Shown: positions 42,829 to 51,917 of the stretch, piece by piece
Position numbering within the stretch: the first letter of the stretch is position 1
How the letters are laid out: each line of letters starts with the position of its first letter
Assembly (NCBI GenBank): GCA_025356475.1
Contig: JANXSX010000168.1
Coordinates: 1 to 64,000, forward strand
Direction: 5' to 3'
Origin: Isosphaeraceae bacterium
GTDB taxonomy: Bacteria > Planctomycetota > Planctomycetia > Isosphaerales > Isosphaeraceae
DNA length: 64,000 nt
Made by a program: the position numbers and the translations under genes
The notes under the pieces: generated by a model
What the model was told of the DNA's origin: nothing
The model's database searches: none
The model's input: only the letters and a program-made list of their open reading frames with translations

Positions 42829-43757
42829 AAGTGATGGTGACCCCACTCGTTCCTGGGATTCCCAAGGTTTCGGCCCCGCCGATGCTGGACCATGCTCGTG
42901 CCAGGCTGGCTGCGTTTATCGCTCTGACTAAGCCTCGTATTGCGTTCATGGTGTTGATTACGGTCGCGACAGGGTTCCTGTTAGGTGCTCGCAAGTCGTC
43001 GCATCCTGTCACTTTCGTTTGGACCTTGATTGGCACCGGGCTGGTCGCGGCTGGTGCGAGCGTTTGGAATCAGTACCTTGAACGAGATCGTGATGCTCGG
43101 ATGCGTCGGACGGGTTCCAGGCCTTTGCCGACCGGTCGAGTCAGCCCTACGGAAGCCGTCGTCTTCGGGTCGACACTCGCAATCGGTGGTGCGACGATCC
43201 TTGTTCTCGGTGCCAATGCCTTGGCCGCCTCGGTCGCGGCATTAACCTTCTTGCTTTATGTGTTCGTATATACACCACTAAAGCCGATCACGACCTTAAA
43301 CACGGCGATTGGTGCGATTCCAGGCGCGCTTCCCCCGGTCATCGGCTGGTCTGCGGCCACGGGCCATGTGGGCATTGAGGCGTTCTCCTTATTCCTGATC
43401 CTCTTTCTCTGGCAGTTTCCCCACTTCTTGGCCATCGCCTGGATCCATCGCGAAGACTATGCCAGAGGAGGCCACCGGATGCTCCCAGGCGCAGATCCTG
43501 GCGGATCGCTCACGGGCCGACAGGCTGCAACTTATGCCCTGGCATTGATCCCAGCCGGACTGCTTCCAAGCGTGATCGGTCTCGCGGGGGGAGTCTACTT
43601 CGCAGGGGCTCTCTTGCTTGGATTCTTCTACCTGGCGAGCGCACTTCGATTCTGGACTGACGTGAACGATGCCAACGCTCGCAAGTTATTGCGTGCCTCG
43701 ATCATATACTTACCTGCGATCCTCGGTCTGCTTCTGATCAACCCATTGCCGGTCTGA
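42825..43757 (+). CDS. ctaB: Heme O synthase (protoheme IX farnesyltransferase)
   Basis: 310 residues. UbiA-type prenyltransferase that attaches farnesyl to heme B. First Asp motif in NQYLERDRDARMRRTGSRPL, second in AIAWIHREDYARGGHRML. Nine hydrophobic helices. Starts within the ctaA stop, with GGAGG upstream. Makes the precursor used by CtaA. Confidence 0.95.
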   Translation: MKVMVTPLVPGIPKVSAPPMLDHARARLAAFIALTKPRIAFMVLITVATGFLLGARKSSHPVTFVWTLIGTGLVAAGASVWNQYLERDRDARMRRTGSRPLPTGRVSPTEAVVFGSTLAIGGATILVLGANALAASVAALTFLLYVFVYTPLKPITTLNTAIGAIPGALPPVIGWSAATGHVGIEAFSLFLILFLWQFPHFLAIAWIHREDYARGGHRMLPGADPGGSLTGRQAATYALALIPAGLLPSVIGLAGGVYFAGALLLGFFYLASALRFWTDVNDANARKLLRASIIYLPAILGLLLINPLPV

Positions 43758-43814
43758 CCGGTCACACTGGACCACACGACTGCGACCGCGTGACCCCTTC
43801 AAGGTGGAGCTGAG

Positions 43815-44546
43815 ATGGCATCGATTCCTTACCCGGTCGCAACGACGACTGCGACCCGAGCCAAACCAGTCACGGCGCCAATCACGCCTGGCAAGGTTGC
43901 AATGTGGCTCTTTCTGGCTACCGAAATCATGTTCTTCACCGGGCTGATCGGCTCGTACATCGTGCTTCGCGCAGGGAGCTCGCCGTTCTACTACAGCGAG
44001 ACTTACGCCCCCGGTACCCCTGTCTCCGAGATGGCCACTACGAACGGTGTCAAGTTCTTTAACTGGCCGGTTCCTTACGACAAAAAAGTGAACCCGCTCT
44101 CGATCGACCTGACCGCAGGGAACACGTTCATCCTCATCTGCTCCTCAGTTTCGATGGTCCTCGGCCTGGCCGCGATCCAGCGCGGTGATAAGAAGAAGCT
44201 CACGCTTTGGTTAGGTGCAACCGTTGTAATCGGCTCGATTTTTCTGGGTATCCAGGTGTACGAGTACTACTCACTGATGTTCGGCCACCATCAGCCAATC
44301 GGGATCTCGCGAACCGGGCACTTTACACCCGACGTCAGCTTGTTCGCATCATGTTTCTTCACAATGACCGGCTTCCATGGAGCACACGTCTTCGGTGGCG
44401 TGGTCATGCTTTTCTGCCTATTCGTTCAATCGCTCCGTGGTGCCTACACGCAGACGAATCATGCGGCCGTCGAACTGATCGGCCTCTATTGGCACTTCGT
44501 TGACCTTGTCTGGATCATTCTTTTCACGGTCGTTTACCTCGTCTAA
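43815..44546 (+). CDS. coxC: Cytochrome c oxidase subunit III
   Basis: 243 residues, seven expected membrane helices. MWLFLATEIMFFTGLIGSYI near the N-terminus and FTMTGFHGAHVFGGVVMLFC, NHAAVELIGLYWHFVDLVWI toward the end are signatures of subunit III. Supports oxidase stability and proton uptake. An insertion with MATTNGVKFFNWPVPYDKK sits between helices 1 and 2. Confidence 0.95.
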   Translation: MASIPYPVATTTATRAKPVTAPITPGKVAMWLFLATEIMFFTGLIGSYIVLRAGSSPFYYSETYAPGTPVSEMATTNGVKFFNWPVPYDKKVNPLSIDLTAGNTFILICSSVSMVLGLAAIQRGDKKKLTLWLGATVVIGSIFLGIQVYEYYSLMFGHHQPIGISRTGHFTPDVSLFASCFFTMTGFHGAHVFGGVVMLFCLFVQSLRGAYTQTNHAAVELIGLYWHFVDLVWIILFTVVYLV

Positions 44547-44591
44547 GTGAGCGGATCACGATCGTCGCCCGAAACTCAAGGAACCGTCACG

Positions 44592-45029
44592 ATGTCCGAT
44601 AGTCACGCGGTCACAGCCGATTCCGCCCCACACGAAAGTGCTGAGGAACATGAGTCGCACGTCGGCACCTATATCAAAGTGTTCATAGCGCTCGCGGTTC
44701 TGACGGCGGTTGAATATTTCTACGCGAGCATCTTCAAAGACTCCTTCGGTGTCCTGATTCTCGGCCTGATGGTCCTCGCTCTTGTGAAGGCGGGGATGGT
44801 TGGCCTCTACTTCATGCACCTGAAGTTCGAGGGCCGCTGGGTCTACGGCATGCTCGTCCCCGCATGCTGCCTGGCGATTATCCTGATTCTCGCACTCTAC
44901 CCGGACGTCACGCTCCATCCGGGAACCGATGCTCCCGAAGGCTCCGAGGAGGAGCCGGTCGCAGCTTCGACAGTCGAACCAACCAGAAGCCAAAGTCGCC
45001 TGGAATTCTCCCTTGATCTTGTAGGTTGA
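44592..45029 (+). CDS. Cytochrome c oxidase subunit IV family protein
   Basis: 145 residues from the ATG at 44592 with AAGGAA 7 bp upstream; a GTG at 44547 is less likely. Three hydrophobic segments: VFIALAVLTAVEYFYASIF, FGVLILGLMVLALVKAGMVG and GMLVPACCLAIILILALY, with YFMHLKFEGRWVYGML between, the bacterial CtaF/CoxD pattern. Long acidic C-terminal tail. Confidence 0.88.
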   Translation: MSDSHAVTADSAPHESAEEHESHVGTYIKVFIALAVLTAVEYFYASIFKDSFGVLILGLMVLALVKAGMVGLYFMHLKFEGRWVYGMLVPACCLAIILILALYPDVTLHPGTDAPEGSEEEPVAASTVEPTRSQSRLEFSLDLVG

Positions 45030-45060
45030 TCAAAATATCAAGTTGTTGAGAGGTCGTCAG

Positions 45061-46179
45061 TTGACCTCTCGACGACTTCTTCCCTTACCCGCCCCTTTAC
45101 GAGTTGTCCCCTTGGTTCGTTCATATCGGCTCGGCATCAGCATTGTTCTGGCGACGATCACGCTCTCAGCGGTGATCTCCGTCGTGATATTCGCCAAGCA
45201 GGCTTCACCCCCTGCGGGCGAGTCGCTCGGTGCGGCGGCTTACACACTCTCGGACTACGATCTGATCGAACGCTCTGGGCGAGCCATCAAGCCCGAGACG
45301 CTGGCGGACGACGTTTGGATCGCTGCATTCATCTTCACGCGTTGCCCTTCGTCCTGTCCCGTGATCAGTAGCACGATGAAGGGGCTCCAGGCCAAACTCG
45401 CTGGGACTCATGTTCGGCTCGTGAGTATTTCGGTAGACCCGGAATTCGACACGCCCGAGGTTCTCAGCGAGTACGCCAAAAAATATGCTGCTGATCCCGA
45501 ACGCTGGTGGTTCTTGACCGGCCAGAAGGATCGAATTTACCGGATGATCCTCGACCAGTTCCACATCAGCGTAGCCAGATCAAGCGACGAGGAACGTGCT
45601 GCCGGAGCAGAGCAGGTGGCCCATAGCAACAGGCTTGTCTTGGTCGCCCGGGGAAATCGCGTGGCGGGGACCTATGTCTCCAGCGACAGCTTGGCGGTGG
45701 ACCGGCTCTTGCGAGATGCCCACCTGCTCGAAAGTGAGGGGACTTGGCCTCGGCAACTCCCGGAAATCAACGCCGGCCTGAATGCAACATGTGCCGTGAT
45801 TCTAATATTTGCGTGGATCTGTATCCTCACAGGTCGTAGGCAAGCACACGCTCTCGGCATGATCAGTGCTATTGTGGTCTCGGCTCTGTTCCTGGCCTGC
45901 TACTTGGTCTATCATTACATGGTAGGGAGCATGCCGTTTCGAGGCTACGGCCCGATCCGCGTGGTCTACTTCACCATTTTGCTGTCCCACACAGCACTTG
46001 CCACATTGGGAGTTGTGCCGCTAGTCGCCCTGACCGTCTATCGGGCCTATCGGCAGGACTTCTCAGCTCATGTTCGGATTGCCAGGGTCACGTTTCCGAT
46101 CTGGTTCTACGTCTCGGTCACCGGGGTCGTGATCTACTGGATGCTCTACCGTCTCGACGTTTCGCCCGTCCTGGGTTAA
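45061..46179 (+). CDS. SCO1/SenC copper chaperone fused to a DUF420 membrane domain
   Basis: 372 residues from TTG 45061 with AGAGGT upstream (TTG 45043 also in frame). One N-terminal membrane helix, then a SCO thioredoxin-like domain with the copper CxxxC in FIFTRCPSSCPVI, VRLVSISVDPEFDTPEVLSE, and the third ligand histidine in QVAHSNRLVLVARG. From about residue 245 come four or five helices of DUF420 (VGSMPFRGYGPIRVVYFTIL, LSHTALATLGVVPLVALTVY). SCO1 inserts copper into the CuA site; DUF420 proteins occur in oxidase operons with unknown role. The fusion ties them physically. Confidence 0.9.
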   Translation: MTSRRLLPLPAPLRVVPLVRSYRLGISIVLATITLSAVISVVIFAKQASPPAGESLGAAAYTLSDYDLIERSGRAIKPETLADDVWIAAFIFTRCPSSCPVISSTMKGLQAKLAGTHVRLVSISVDPEFDTPEVLSEYAKKYAADPERWWFLTGQKDRIYRMILDQFHISVARSSDEERAAGAEQVAHSNRLVLVARGNRVAGTYVSSDSLAVDRLLRDAHLLESEGTWPRQLPEINAGLNATCAVILIFAWICILTGRRQAHALGMISAIVVSALFLACYLVYHYMVGSMPFRGYGPIRVVYFTILLSHTALATLGVVPLVALTVYRAYRQDFSAHVRIARVTFPIWFYVSVTGVVIYWMLYRLDVSPVLG

Positions 46180-46199
46180 GGCTTCGAGGGCCTATTTCC

Positions 46200-46445
46200 A
46201 TGCGAGATACACTGCGTCGTTGGTTCCCGCTCGTTGTTGTTGCTTTCGTGCTGATTGGCGTGGCCGAAGTCAAGGCTTGCCCTAATTGCAAGGAAGCGGT
46301 TGCCGAGCAGGAGAACTCAAAAGAGCTGAAATCCGGCTATTACTACAGCATTTTAATGATGATCGGCATGCCGATGACGCTCCTCGGCGTCGGCGCGACC
46401 ACCGTGGTGCGGCTCGCCAAGAACGGTTCGCTGCCCGAGATGTGA
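46200..46445 (+). CDS. Small membrane protein with CPNC motif
   Basis: 81 residues. Signal-like N-terminus ([18 protein letters not shown]), then [20 protein letters not shown], then a second helix ([20 protein letters not shown]). Last gene of the oxidase cluster. The exported CxxC could bind copper or serve in thiol chemistry for the oxidase, which is inference. Its stop (TGA) overlaps a GTG in the hisB frame. Confidence 0.7.
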   Translation: MRDTLRRWFPLVVVAFVLIGVAEVKACPNCKEAVAEQENSKELKSGYYYSILMMIGMPMTLLGVGATTVVRLAKNGSLPEM

Positions 46446-46531
46446 GTGATCCCGAATCACGTTTCGATTCGGCTCCACAAAGCTGGGATCATGATCAAGC
46501 CTATCTCCCCTTTGTCAATCGAGTTCGCCCC

Positions 46532-47122
46532 GTGTCCCAGCGCACTGCGGAAATCGTCCGAACGACACGCGAGACCGACATCCGCCTGACGCTGAATGTC
46601 GACGGCACAGGCGTTTCGCAAGTGGCGACCGGCGTTGGCTTCCTTGATCATATGCTCGAACTCTTCGCCCGGCACGGTCTCTTCGATCTGACCGTCACCT
46701 GCAAAGGTGACACACATATCGATGATCACCACACAACCGAAGATATTGGCATTTGTCTCGGCCAAGCACTCGACAGAGCTCTGGGAGACAAGGCAGGGAT
46801 CAGTCGTTATGGGCATTGCGTTTTGCCGATGGACGAGTCGCTTGTGACGACCGCTGTTGATCTGGGCGGGCGAGCGTTCTGGGTCTGGAACGCCCCGATG
46901 CCAACCGCGAAGATTGGCACATTTGATAGCGAGCTTGTCGCCGACTTCTGGCAAGCCGTGGCCACCCAAGCCCGGATGAATTTGCACGTCCTGCTTCACT
47001 ACGGGCGCAACAGCCACCACATCAGTGAAGCCATCTTCAAGGGCTTGGCCCGATCGATGCGAGACGCGACTGAGATCGATCCGCGACGTATCGGAGTCGC
47101 CTCGACCAAGGGTGTGATTTAG
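46532..47122 (+). CDS. hisB: Imidazoleglycerol-phosphate dehydratase
   Basis: 196 residues from the GTG at 46532, which gives the standard N-terminus ([16 protein letters not shown]). A GTG at 46442 overlapping the previous stop would add 30 residues. Sixth step of histidine synthesis. Mn-binding histidine motifs: [26 protein letters not shown], and [20 protein letters not shown]. Single-function form with no HisN domain. Ends 9 bp from the convergent DUF1501 gene. Confidence 0.95.
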   Translation: MSQRTAEIVRTTRETDIRLTLNVDGTGVSQVATGVGFLDHMLELFARHGLFDLTVTCKGDTHIDDHHTTEDIGICLGQALDRALGDKAGISRYGHCVLPMDESLVTTAVDLGGRAFWVWNAPMPTAKIGTFDSELVADFWQAVATQARMNLHVLLHYGRNSHHISEAIFKGLARSMRDATEIDPRRIGVASTKGVI

Positions 47123-47131
47123 CCCTGCGGG

Positions 47132-48538
47132 TCAGGCTAGAATCTCGTGAACCACTTCCCCGAAGACGTCGGTGAGCCGCATGTCGCGACCACCGAATCG
47201 GTACGTTTGCTTCTTGTGGTCAACCCCGAGTGTATGCAACATTGTGGCGTGGAGATCGTGGATTTCGACTTTATTCTCAACCGCATGGTAGCCGTAGTCG
47301 TCGGTCGCTCCATGGATTGTGCCCCCCTTGATGCCGCCGCCGGCGAGCCACATCGTGAAGCCGTAGGGGTTATGGTCGCGCCCATCGGTGCCTTGGGCCA
47401 TCGGAGTTCGCCCAAATTCCCCTCCCCAGATCACTAAGGTCTCCTTGAGTAATCCACGCGCTTTCAGATCTTTGAGGAGCGCTGCAATCGGCTGATCGAC
47501 GGCTCTGGCATTGTCGGCATGGCCCTTGAGGAGGCCGGAATGCTGGTCCCATCGGTCTGCACCGACACTCGGGCAGAGCACCTCAATAAACCGGACCCCT
47601 CGCTCAACCAATCGTCGAGCGACCAGGCATTGGTGCGCAAAGATCTGGGTCGGTGGGTAACTTGCATCGAGTCCATACAAAGACTTGGTGGCCTGGCTCT
47701 CTCCGCCCAGATCCATCAAGTCCGGGACCGCCGTTTGCATTGCATAAGCGAGTTCATAGTTGGCGATCGCAGCTTCGACCGCGTCGTGTTTGCCGATCCG
47801 TCCAATCACTCCCTGATCGAGCTTCCGAAGGAGAGCTCGCTTGCGGTCCGTGGTTTCGGCGGCTTCTTGAGGAGGATCGAGGTTGGCCACTGCCTGAGCG
47901 CTCGGCTTGAAAACCGAGCCTTGATACGTCGCAGGCAGGAAACCGCTTCCAAAACAGTCGATCCCTCCAGGGGGAATCAAACCGCTATTGAGCACCACAA
48001 AGCCCGGCAGGTTATCGCAATCACTTCCCAGGCCATAAGTCGTCCAAGCGCCGTGGCTAGGCCTGCCTTGAAGGCTGGAACCTGTATGCATGAAGTAGTT
48101 GGCAGCCGTATGTTCCGAAGAATTCGAGACCATCGACCGGACAATCGCCAGATCATCGACGCATGTCGCGACATTGGGGAAGAGGTCGCTGACGGGGATA
48201 CCGCTCTGGCCGTAGTTCCTGAACTTCCAAGGCGACTTGAGCACGGACCCAACGTTATTAAACTGAGTGGGATGTGTTTTGACCTTGATCGGTTCACCAT
48301 GCTCGCGATCGAGTCGAGGCTTGGGGTCGAACGTATCCACCTGCGACGGCCCACCGTCCATGAACAGGAAGATCACGCTCTTGGCGGTCTCAGGATGATT
48401 CGTCTTGCCATGTAGGGCTTCGCCGAACGACTTCGTCCCCATCAGTCCCGCGAGCGCCAAAGCTCCAAAGCCGTTCGCGGAACGAAGAAGCATATCACGG
48501 CGTGTCAGGGGCTGATCGATGTATTGACCGCAGTGCAT
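47132..48538 (-). CDS. DUF1501 secreted sulfatase-like protein
   Basis: 468 residues from the ATG at 48538 (GAGGAA 7 bp upstream; the frame is open to 48616). Twin-arginine type signal: TRRDMLLRSANGFGALALAG. Body motifs KSVIFLFMDGGPSQVDTFDP, GRPSHGAWTTYGLGSD and WGGEFGRTPMAQ are typical of DUF1501, an alkaline-phosphatase/sulfatase-like fold found in large numbers in planctomycetes. Paired with the DUF1549/1553 gene upstream, the usual arrangement. Function unproven; polysaccharide or sulfated-substrate breakdown is a common suggestion. Confidence 0.93.
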   Translation of the reverse strand: MHCGQYIDQPLTRRDMLLRSANGFGALALAGLMGTKSFGEALHGKTNHPETAKSVIFLFMDGGPSQVDTFDPKPRLDREHGEPIKVKTHPTQFNNVGSVLKSPWKFRNYGQSGIPVSDLFPNVATCVDDLAIVRSMVSNSSEHTAANYFMHTGSSLQGRPSHGAWTTYGLGSDCDNLPGFVVLNSGLIPPGGIDCFGSGFLPATYQGSVFKPSAQAVANLDPPQEAAETTDRKRALLRKLDQGVIGRIGKHDAVEAAIANYELAYAMQTAVPDLMDLGGESQATKSLYGLDASYPPTQIFAHQCLVARRLVERGVRFIEVLCPSVGADRWDQHSGLLKGHADNARAVDQPIAALLKDLKARGLLKETLVIWGGEFGRTPMAQGTDGRDHNPYGFTMWLAGGGIKGGTIHGATDDYGYHAVENKVEIHDLHATMLHTLGVDHKKQTYRFGGRDMRLTDVFGEVVHEILA

Positions 48539-48616
48539 TGGTGATTCCTCATCATCTCTGTGAGCTGGACACATGAATTCCCGAGTTCGATGGCGTACTA
48601 AACTTGGTTTCGCCAA

Positions 48617-51600
48617 TCACTCGACGAAGATAAACGCTTTCGAATTCATCAGGACATGACAGAGGTCTCGCCAATCCTCCTTCGATCCTCCTGCTGTGCC
48701 TAGAAATCGGGTTGCTTCCTCAAGTTCCGCCCGAAGAGGATCGCGACTCAACGCCAACTGGTATAGCATCTTGATGCGGTCGTCGGGTTTATCTCGGCCA
48801 GCCATCACCCGGTCGGCGAGCCGTCCTGATTGCGCCAGCACGAAGGGGTCGTTCAGGAGACACAACGCCTGTGCTGGGACATTCGACACGTTCCGCCGAC
48901 CGATCGTCGTGTTGGGTTGGGGGGCATCGAAGGCTAGGAGGAACGGGCTGGGGAAGTTGCGACGGATCGCCAAGTAGATCGATCGGCGGCCGTTCCCATC
49001 GAGCGGTCCCGAGGTCGAAGGGCGGCCTCGACCTTCCATGAACGGTGTTAGATGCGTCGGCACACTCGGACCATACATGGTACGGTCGATCCGGCCACTG
49101 ACTTCCAGAATCGTGTCGCGAATCGCTTCAGCCTCAAGACGATGGACTCGCATCCGGTGCAGCAGTACATTGGTCGGGTCAACCTGCTCGGACTTAGGAT
49201 CAAGAGAACTCGACATCTGATACGCATGCGAGGCCAGTATCAATCGATGCATTGCTTTGATCGACCATCCGGATCGAATCAGTTGCTGGGCCAGGTGGTC
49301 GAGTAACTGGGGGTGGCTCGGGGTCTGACCCATTGCGCCAAAGTCGTCGGTACTGGGGACAAGACCCACGCCAAAGTGGTGTTTCCAGAGTCGGTTGACA
49401 ATCACACGGGCCGTTAAAGGATTGGTTGAACTTGCGATCGACTGGGCCAGTTGCAGGCGACCACTCCCGGAGTTGCCATGGGTCGCCAACATCCCCCCAA
49501 AAACTTCGAGAGGACGTCGCGGCACAACCTCACCTAGGGTGTGGGGGTTACCTCGAATCGAAAGCGGGGCGTCTTCCGGCGACCCTTCGGTCATCGTTAA
49601 GGCAAACGATGGGGAGGGGATTGTCCCCTCCACGTCGCGATAGGCCTTGATTCGTGGCATCAGCTCAGCGTCGCCCACAATCCAACCTTGGTCGATCAGC
49701 CACGCAAGCCATTCTGCGCGTTCGGGAGGGAGACAATCGCCGGTTCTCCAAGCGTATAAGGCCCCCTCGGCGACGCGCTCATACTTGGAAATTAACTCTG
49801 CTGAATTCTCGGTATCGAGTAAACCGGCCGCAATCCGGTCGGGACGGGTCGGGGCGTGAGCCGAGTCAGAGAAGCGGATCTCATCGACGGCAAGGTAGCC
49901 GTGACCTTGATGATATCCCACAGGTCCAACATCATAGAGAACGGTCCCCCCGTCGGACAGTTCCAAATAGGCGGACTGGCCAACCCACATCTGTACATCT
50001 TGAGTGATCCAGCCCGGAGTGGGCGAATCCACTTTCACGGCCAACTGACCATAAATCGGGTCGCGGATCTTCTCAAAACCATTCACAACCATATGAATCC
50101 GTCCCGATTTACCCCAAGCCCGATAATGGACGTATCGATGTTGGATCGGGAACGACTTCGACCTCAAGATTCCAGTCAGCTTATCAGAGACGAGACCACT
50201 GTGGGCGACCCCAGAACCGACTGGACTGAGTCCCTTTTCTCCAACGTGCAACGCGGCCAAGCCACTCGGGCCTTGCCCAAATGCAGTTCCGGACGCGTTC
50301 CAATCGACATAGGTTGCTTGATTAAAATCCTCGAACAAGACCGAGGTGTCGGGCCCGCTCGACTTCGCCTTCGTCTGAGCGTCAGCCCGGACCTTATCGA
50401 AATTCTCAGGATTTGCTCCACACACGCTCGCCCAGGCAAACAGAGGATGCCCTGGCTGAAGCATCGCCGGATCGGCCTTGGTCATCGTGGTGAGTCGATC
50501 GGCCAGCGTCACAGGTCGTGTAAAGCTCTTGAGGAGATCCGCCTGGCGGTCCTTTAAGTCTGCAACCTTGCCAGAGTACCGGTCAGGCGAGTCGATCACC
50601 GCATGGTCGAAGCGAGAACTCTTCATGAATCCACTCAAGGCATAATAGTCCGCCTGGCGAATCGGGTCGAACTTATGGTCATGGCAACGGGCGCAATTGA
50701 TTGTCAAACCCAGAAGACTTTTACCCATAACTTCCACTTGATTATCAATCCGTATCGCTTGATCGTCGCGAAGATCGACTGGAGAATGGGTCCCTTCACC
50801 AAGAAAGAAAAACCCTGTACCAACAACCGAAGCATTCGTACCATCCGCATTACGTCGTGGCTTTGCCAGCAGGTCGCCCGCGAGTTGCTCGAGAATAAAC
50901 TGGTCGTACGGCAAGTCGTCATTGAATGCTTTGATGACGTAGTCTCGGTACCGCCAGGCGTCGGGCGTCTCGTAATCGAACTCATGGCCGGCGGTCTCGG
51001 CATAACGGACCAGGTCGAGCCAATGTCGTCCCCAGCGCTCGCCGTAGCGGGGGCTTGAGAGCAGACGATTCACCAGCTTTGCATATGCGTCCGGAGATAG
51101 ATCGCTGACAAATGCATCGGCTTCTTCAGGCGTCGGCGGAAGGCCGATTAAGTCGAAGGTCACCCGACGGATCATGGTCCGGCGATCGGCATCAGGGTTG
51201 GGATTCAAACCAGCGGATTCGAGCTTCTCCAGCAGAAACGAATCAATCGCCCCCAAAGGCCACTGGCTCTCCTTGGTCTTCGGGACCGGAGGATCTCCGA
51301 TCGGCTGAAAGCTCCAGAACTTGGCTCGAGCAGCGAAGTCGAATGCCTTCTTATCCGACCTTGCGGCAGTCTCAACCGGCCAGGGGGCTCCTCGCTCGAC
51401 CCATCGTTTGAGAGTGGCGACTTCGGCCTCGGGTAATTTCGACTTGGGCGGCATCCGCAAATCGTCGTTGTAGCCGATCGCCTCAATGATCAAACTATCC
51501 TCAGGCTTGCCAGGTACAACGGCTGGACCAGTGTCCCCCCCCTTGAGCATGGTGCTCAACGCATCAAGGCGTAGTCCACCCTTTTGCTTGGCTTCGCCGT

Positions 51601-51733
51601 GGCAGCTCTGGCACCGGTTCACCAGAATTGGTCGAACTTGGCTCTCAAAAAATTCCAAGCCTTGCAGATCGTCGGCAGTGGCTGGCGTCGCCAACACGCC
51701 GAGAAAACCAAGCAGAAACCAGAATCGAGTCAT
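48617..51733 (-). CDS. PSCyt1/DUF1549/DUF1553 secreted protein
   Basis: 1038 residues from the ATG at 51733 with AAGGAG 9 bp upstream. Signal peptide (FWFLLGFLGVLATPATA), then a planctomycete cytochrome c-like domain with VNRCQSCHGEAKQKGGLRLD and MPPKSKLPEAEV. DUF1549 follows (AIDSFLLEKLESAGLNPNPD, RYGERWGRHWLDLVRYAE), with an extra TINCARCHDHKFDPI motif giving a second CxxCH, then DUF1553 (NPLTARVIVNRLWKHHFG, RRNVSNVPAQALCLLNDPF). Such proteins always sit next to DUF1501. A redox role at the cell surface is plausible but untested. Confidence 0.93.
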   Translation of the reverse strand: MTRFWFLLGFLGVLATPATADDLQGLEFFESQVRPILVNRCQSCHGEAKQKGGLRLDALSTMLKGGDTGPAVVPGKPEDSLIIEAIGYNDDLRMPPKSKLPEAEVATLKRWVERGAPWPVETAARSDKKAFDFAARAKFWSFQPIGDPPVPKTKESQWPLGAIDSFLLEKLESAGLNPNPDADRRTMIRRVTFDLIGLPPTPEEADAFVSDLSPDAYAKLVNRLLSSPRYGERWGRHWLDLVRYAETAGHEFDYETPDAWRYRDYVIKAFNDDLPYDQFILEQLAGDLLAKPRRNADGTNASVVGTGFFFLGEGTHSPVDLRDDQAIRIDNQVEVMGKSLLGLTINCARCHDHKFDPIRQADYYALSGFMKSSRFDHAVIDSPDRYSGKVADLKDRQADLLKSFTRPVTLADRLTTMTKADPAMLQPGHPLFAWASVCGANPENFDKVRADAQTKAKSSGPDTSVLFEDFNQATYVDWNASGTAFGQGPSGLAALHVGEKGLSPVGSGVAHSGLVSDKLTGILRSKSFPIQHRYVHYRAWGKSGRIHMVVNGFEKIRDPIYGQLAVKVDSPTPGWITQDVQMWVGQSAYLELSDGGTVLYDVGPVGYHQGHGYLAVDEIRFSDSAHAPTRPDRIAAGLLDTENSAELISKYERVAEGALYAWRTGDCLPPERAEWLAWLIDQGWIVGDAELMPRIKAYRDVEGTIPSPSFALTMTEGSPEDAPLSIRGNPHTLGEVVPRRPLEVFGGMLATHGNSGSGRLQLAQSIASSTNPLTARVIVNRLWKHHFGVGLVPSTDDFGAMGQTPSHPQLLDHLAQQLIRSGWSIKAMHRLILASHAYQMSSSLDPKSEQVDPTNVLLHRMRVHRLEAEAIRDTILEVSGRIDRTMYGPSVPTHLTPFMEGRGRPSTSGPLDGNGRRSIYLAIRRNFPSPFLLAFDAPQPNTTIGRRNVSNVPAQALCLLNDPFVLAQSGRLADRVMAGRDKPDDRIKMLYQLALSRDPLRAELEEATRFLGTAGGSKEDWRDLCHVLMNSKAFIFVE

Positions 51734-51917
51734 CGCCACGCACTCCTTGAGAATCGAGGGCGAAACCCTATCCTATCAGATTATCATAGGCTCCAACCCC
51801 TCACAACCAGGCTTGTTGAACAATTCTTATCCATTCACCACGAGCGTCTACCCATCCGGTGCCCGTTTGGCTACCTTCAGAAGGACCAAATTCCTTCGCT
51901 CTCAGGCGCACTCCGCG

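Noticed and set aside
47519-48415. 298-residue plus-strand frame
   Set aside because: Antisense of the DUF1501 gene.
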